Source: an uncultured Clostridia bacterium (lineage in GTDB: Bacteria > Bacillota > Clostridia > TANB77 > CAG-465). From it: a stretch of 48,485 bases of DNA. The notes beneath the pieces were generated by a model, which did no database searches, was not told where the DNA came from, and was given only the letters and a program-made list of their open reading frames with translations. How positions within the stretch are numbered: position 1 is the stretch's first letter; the number at the start of each line of letters is the position of its first letter. Below, piece after piece: positions 44,257 to 48,485 of the stretch. Both the position numbers and the translations under genes were made by a program. The stretch is taken from the NCBI GenBank assembly GCA_944386635.1, contig CALXBV010000066.1, forward strand, positions 1 to 48,485. The letters are read 5' to 3'.

Positions 44257-44633
44257 GTCATTATTGCTATTCTATTCCGAGATAATATATTCATATCAGT
44301 TGCTATAAATGTTTTAGCTATTCCATATGCATAAATACGAATATAGTTTTTATTATCTAATATAGCAACATTTTTTGGAGCAATTTTAGAGATTACTTCT
44401 TTTGCATAATCTTCTTTTACATTTGTATTTCCATGATTTATTAGTACAGATTTTATATTTTGGAATTTCTTTAACAAATCTATTAACTCTTCTTTTTTTG
44501 CATGTCCAGAGAACTCGTTTGTAGAATATACTTTAGCTACTTTTTTAACCATTAATCCATTTAAATTAAATATTTCATTATTTTTTAGTTGCTTTAATTT
44601 TCCACCGAAGACTATCTGGTGTAGTATATCCAC
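44247..44633 (-). CDS. Beta-CASP RNase, C-terminal part (after frameshift)
   Basis: Downstream part of a split gene; see the N-terminal part at 44578-45768. In this frame the protein reads GGKLKQLKNNEIFNL, then VYSTNEFSGHAKKEELIDLL and VLINHG, which are the C-terminal motifs (SGHA histidine, HG) of the MBL/beta-CASP family. The only start is a GTG at 44633 without a ribosome site, so it is not expressed as a separate gene. Skipping the C at 44607 joins the two parts to a 506-residue protein. Confidence 0.75.
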   Translation of the reverse strand: MDILHQIVFGGKLKQLKNNEIFNLNGLMVKKVAKVYSTNEFSGHAKKEELIDLLKKFQNIKSVLINHGNTNVKEDYAKEVISKIAPKNVAILDNKNYIRIYAYGIAKTFIATDMNILSRNRIAIMTKK

Positions 44634-45768
44634 AAAAAATTATGCTACATTTTGGTCTTGTTATATAATATGGTAAATAAGTTTGAGCGGGTCCATAATT
44701 TCCCATGCCAGAAGTAGTTAAAATGATTTTGCATGATCTATCTTGCAGTAATTTTTCTCTTTCTATATTATCTTTTACAAAGTGAAAGTTTTTTGGTAGA
44801 AAATTTTGTACATCTTTATCTTTCTTTAAAAATTCTTTATGATTTAAATAGAAATTAGTATAACTATAGGAAAGCTTTCCATCAGCAAATATTGGTATAG
44901 ATTCATCAAGTAATTTTTCGTTTTGTAGCTTTTTTAACTCGTAAGGTATTTCTTGAGCTCTTCCTTGAGAAAATACCGTAACTATACATGTTTCCTTATT
45001 TTTTATTGAGTTTAATAAATCATCTTTAAAGGTATAAGATATTGTATTTTTACTAGTAGTTCCATAAGTTGATTCTTGAATAATATTTATTGGAAGATCA
45101 TAAATATCGTTTTTTTCTTCTACATCAAACATTCTATTACTTACAGAATAATCGCCTGAGAAAAATAAATATATTGGGTTTTCGTTTTTGTAAGTTATAG
45201 TAAGTAATATAGATGCAGCTCCTAAAAGATGAGCATTAGGAATAAATGTGACATTTATATTATCAGTTATTTTAAAAGCAGAATTATATTCTTTACCAAT
45301 AACATTATTCATCACGTTTTCCACGTCTGTTTGATCATATAAAATATCATTATTAATAAATACGGGAACAGAAGCATCAGCCATTATTTTTTTATATTTA
45401 TTTGGATTCTTTTGGAAAGAATAAGATAGTATTTCAGCGGTATTATATAGAGCAAGAGGCATAAGTAGTGATGTTATTTTACTAGCATAAATATTTCCTC
45501 TAAATCCATCTTTATATAGTTTTGGAATACGTCCTACATGGTCTATATGGTTGTGTGTTACAAGTACAAATTCAATTTCTTTTGGATCAAATGGAAATGA
45601 GTAATTTTGAATCTGATAATTTTCTTCTTGAAATAGGCCACAATCTACTAGAAATTTAATTTTTTTCTTGTTTGGAAATCTAACTGTACATATTATGCAC
45701 GATCCTGTTACTTCATTGTGTAAAGATATAATGTCAGCATACATATTTGTTTTGTTTTTATTTCCCAT
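44578..45768 (-). CDS. MBL-fold beta-CASP RNase, N-terminal part (frameshifted)
   Basis: Zinc-dependent RNA nuclease of the RNase J/CPSF-like group. 396 residues before the premature stop. MBL motifs: THNHIDHVGR (H72, H74, D76, H77), PNAHLLGAAS and FSGDYS. Beta-CASP motifs: VFSQGRAQEIPYEL and TTSGMGNYGP with IIFCGYTTPDSL, after which the frame departs at CTT CGG (44610-44605). ATG behind AAAGGAGGAATTTTT. The remaining domain is encoded in the overlapping frame. This is either a +1 frameshift site, a true mutation or a one-base sequencing error. Confidence 0.85.
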   Translation of the reverse strand: MGNKNKTNMYADIISLHNEVTGSCIICTVRFPNKKKIKFLVDCGLFQEENYQIQNYSFPFDPKEIEFVLVTHNHIDHVGRIPKLYKDGFRGNIYASKITSLLMPLALYNTAEILSYSFQKNPNKYKKIMADASVPVFINNDILYDQTDVENVMNNVIGKEYNSAFKITDNINVTFIPNAHLLGAASILLTITYKNENPIYLFFSGDYSVSNRMFDVEEKNDIYDLPINIIQESTYGTTSKNTISYTFKDDLLNSIKNKETCIVTVFSQGRAQEIPYELKKLQNEKLLDESIPIFADGKLSYSYTNFYLNHKEFLKKDKDVQNFLPKNFHFVKDNIEREKLLQDRSCKIILTTSGMGNYGPAQTYLPYYITRPKCSIIFCGYTTPDSLRWKIKATKK

Positions 45769-45868
45769 AAAAATTCCTCCTTTTTAATAATAATTTAAAA
45801 TAGAAAATAATAGTTTCCATGTGTAAAAATAATAGTAATTATTTTTTTATAGTCTTGTATCTAGCATT

Positions 45869-45897
45869 ATTATATCTTGCGTTTATTTATTAGTCAA
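45869..45897 (-). promoter_or_regulatory. Promoter of the beta-CASP gene
   Basis: On the minus strand TTGACT (45897-45892), 17 bases, TATAAT (45874-45869), about 100 bases before the ATG. An intact promoter suggests the split gene is still expressed. Confidence 0.6.
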
Positions 45898-45990
45898 TCT
45901 AATTATATAAAATAAAATAAATTTAACAAAAAAGTATACATAAAAATCACAAAATGCATATTTTTTGTGGATTTTTTATAGTATTTATTG

Positions 45991-45996
45991 TATAAT
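45991..45996 (+). promoter_or_regulatory. -10 box of a possible trpS promoter
   Basis: TATAAT at 45991-45996 with no good -35. The leader between it and the ATG is only about 20 bases, so there is no room for a T-box. Confidence 0.35.
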
Positions 45997-46021
45997 ATCT
46001 AAATAACGTGAGGTGAAAACA

Positions 46022-48485
<2,464 letters not shown>

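Noticed and set aside
45769-46021. T-box riboswitch before trpS
   Set aside because: No TGGNACC antiterminator motif or specifier stem; the region is AT-rich with a -10 box close to the start codon.

Overview
The window is AT-rich bacterial chromosome with densely packed short operons, AGGAGG-type ribosome binding sites, many TTG starts and U-tailed hairpin terminators. Gene content is that of an endospore-forming clostridium (Bacillota): a complete spoIIIAA-AH operon, BofA, SleB and YpeB. TGA acts as a stop (for example at the end of spoIIIAA). I cannot name the species; an uncultured gut Clostridia lineage would fit. Most of the window is core housekeeping DNA with no phage or conjugative island.

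Layout. 1-5331: end of a type IA topoisomerase, then frr-cdsA-rseP-bofA-sleB-ypeB (ribosome recycling, phospholipid precursor, membrane protease, spore control and germination). 5448-9061: a DUF6873-like gene, pcrA helicase and an RdgB/HAM1 NTP pyrophosphatase. 9080-10639 (minus): a Sel1-repeat protein. 10823-15456: a D-alanine/peptidoglycan operon (alr, alpha/beta hydrolase, membrane-anchored murF-like ligase, ddl) behind a good sigma-A promoter. 15637-20791: a GH18 spore/cell-wall hydrolase and a SWIM-SNF2 helicase with near-identical promoters. 20982-25784: spoIIIAA-AH, the mother-cell half of the forespore feeding channel. 25938-27582: two small membrane-anchored proteins and a stand-alone MshEN-type domain. 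27812-31675: a large surface protein with 14 FIVAR-like repeats. 31710-39416: a YcgQ/DUF1980-like OB protein, secA, a tiny Gly/Pro-rich membrane protein, a decayed CDS fragment, an SGNH hydrolase, an Rpn nuclease, an AIM24 protein and a cysteine synthase. 39462-41963 (minus): an orphan VirD4/TraG-like ATPase. 42127-48458: pth, rplU, rpmA, an unknown gene, a frameshifted beta-CASP RNase (minus), trpS and obgE. A new gene starts at 48455.

The points most worth checking are: a stand-alone MshEN domain split from any PilB/GspE ATPase; the orphan VirD4-type pump sharing overlapping divergent promoters with pth; the beta-CASP gene split at a CTT-CGG-T site that looks like a +1 frameshift site (or an indel); a 16-A run at the end of obgE that makes the reading frame run through its own terminator; loss of prp together with loss of the cleavable L27 extension; and the FIVAR adhesin with an atypical NxNTSD anchor and a T13 tract upstream. 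Product calls rest on motif recognition by eye; no database search was run.
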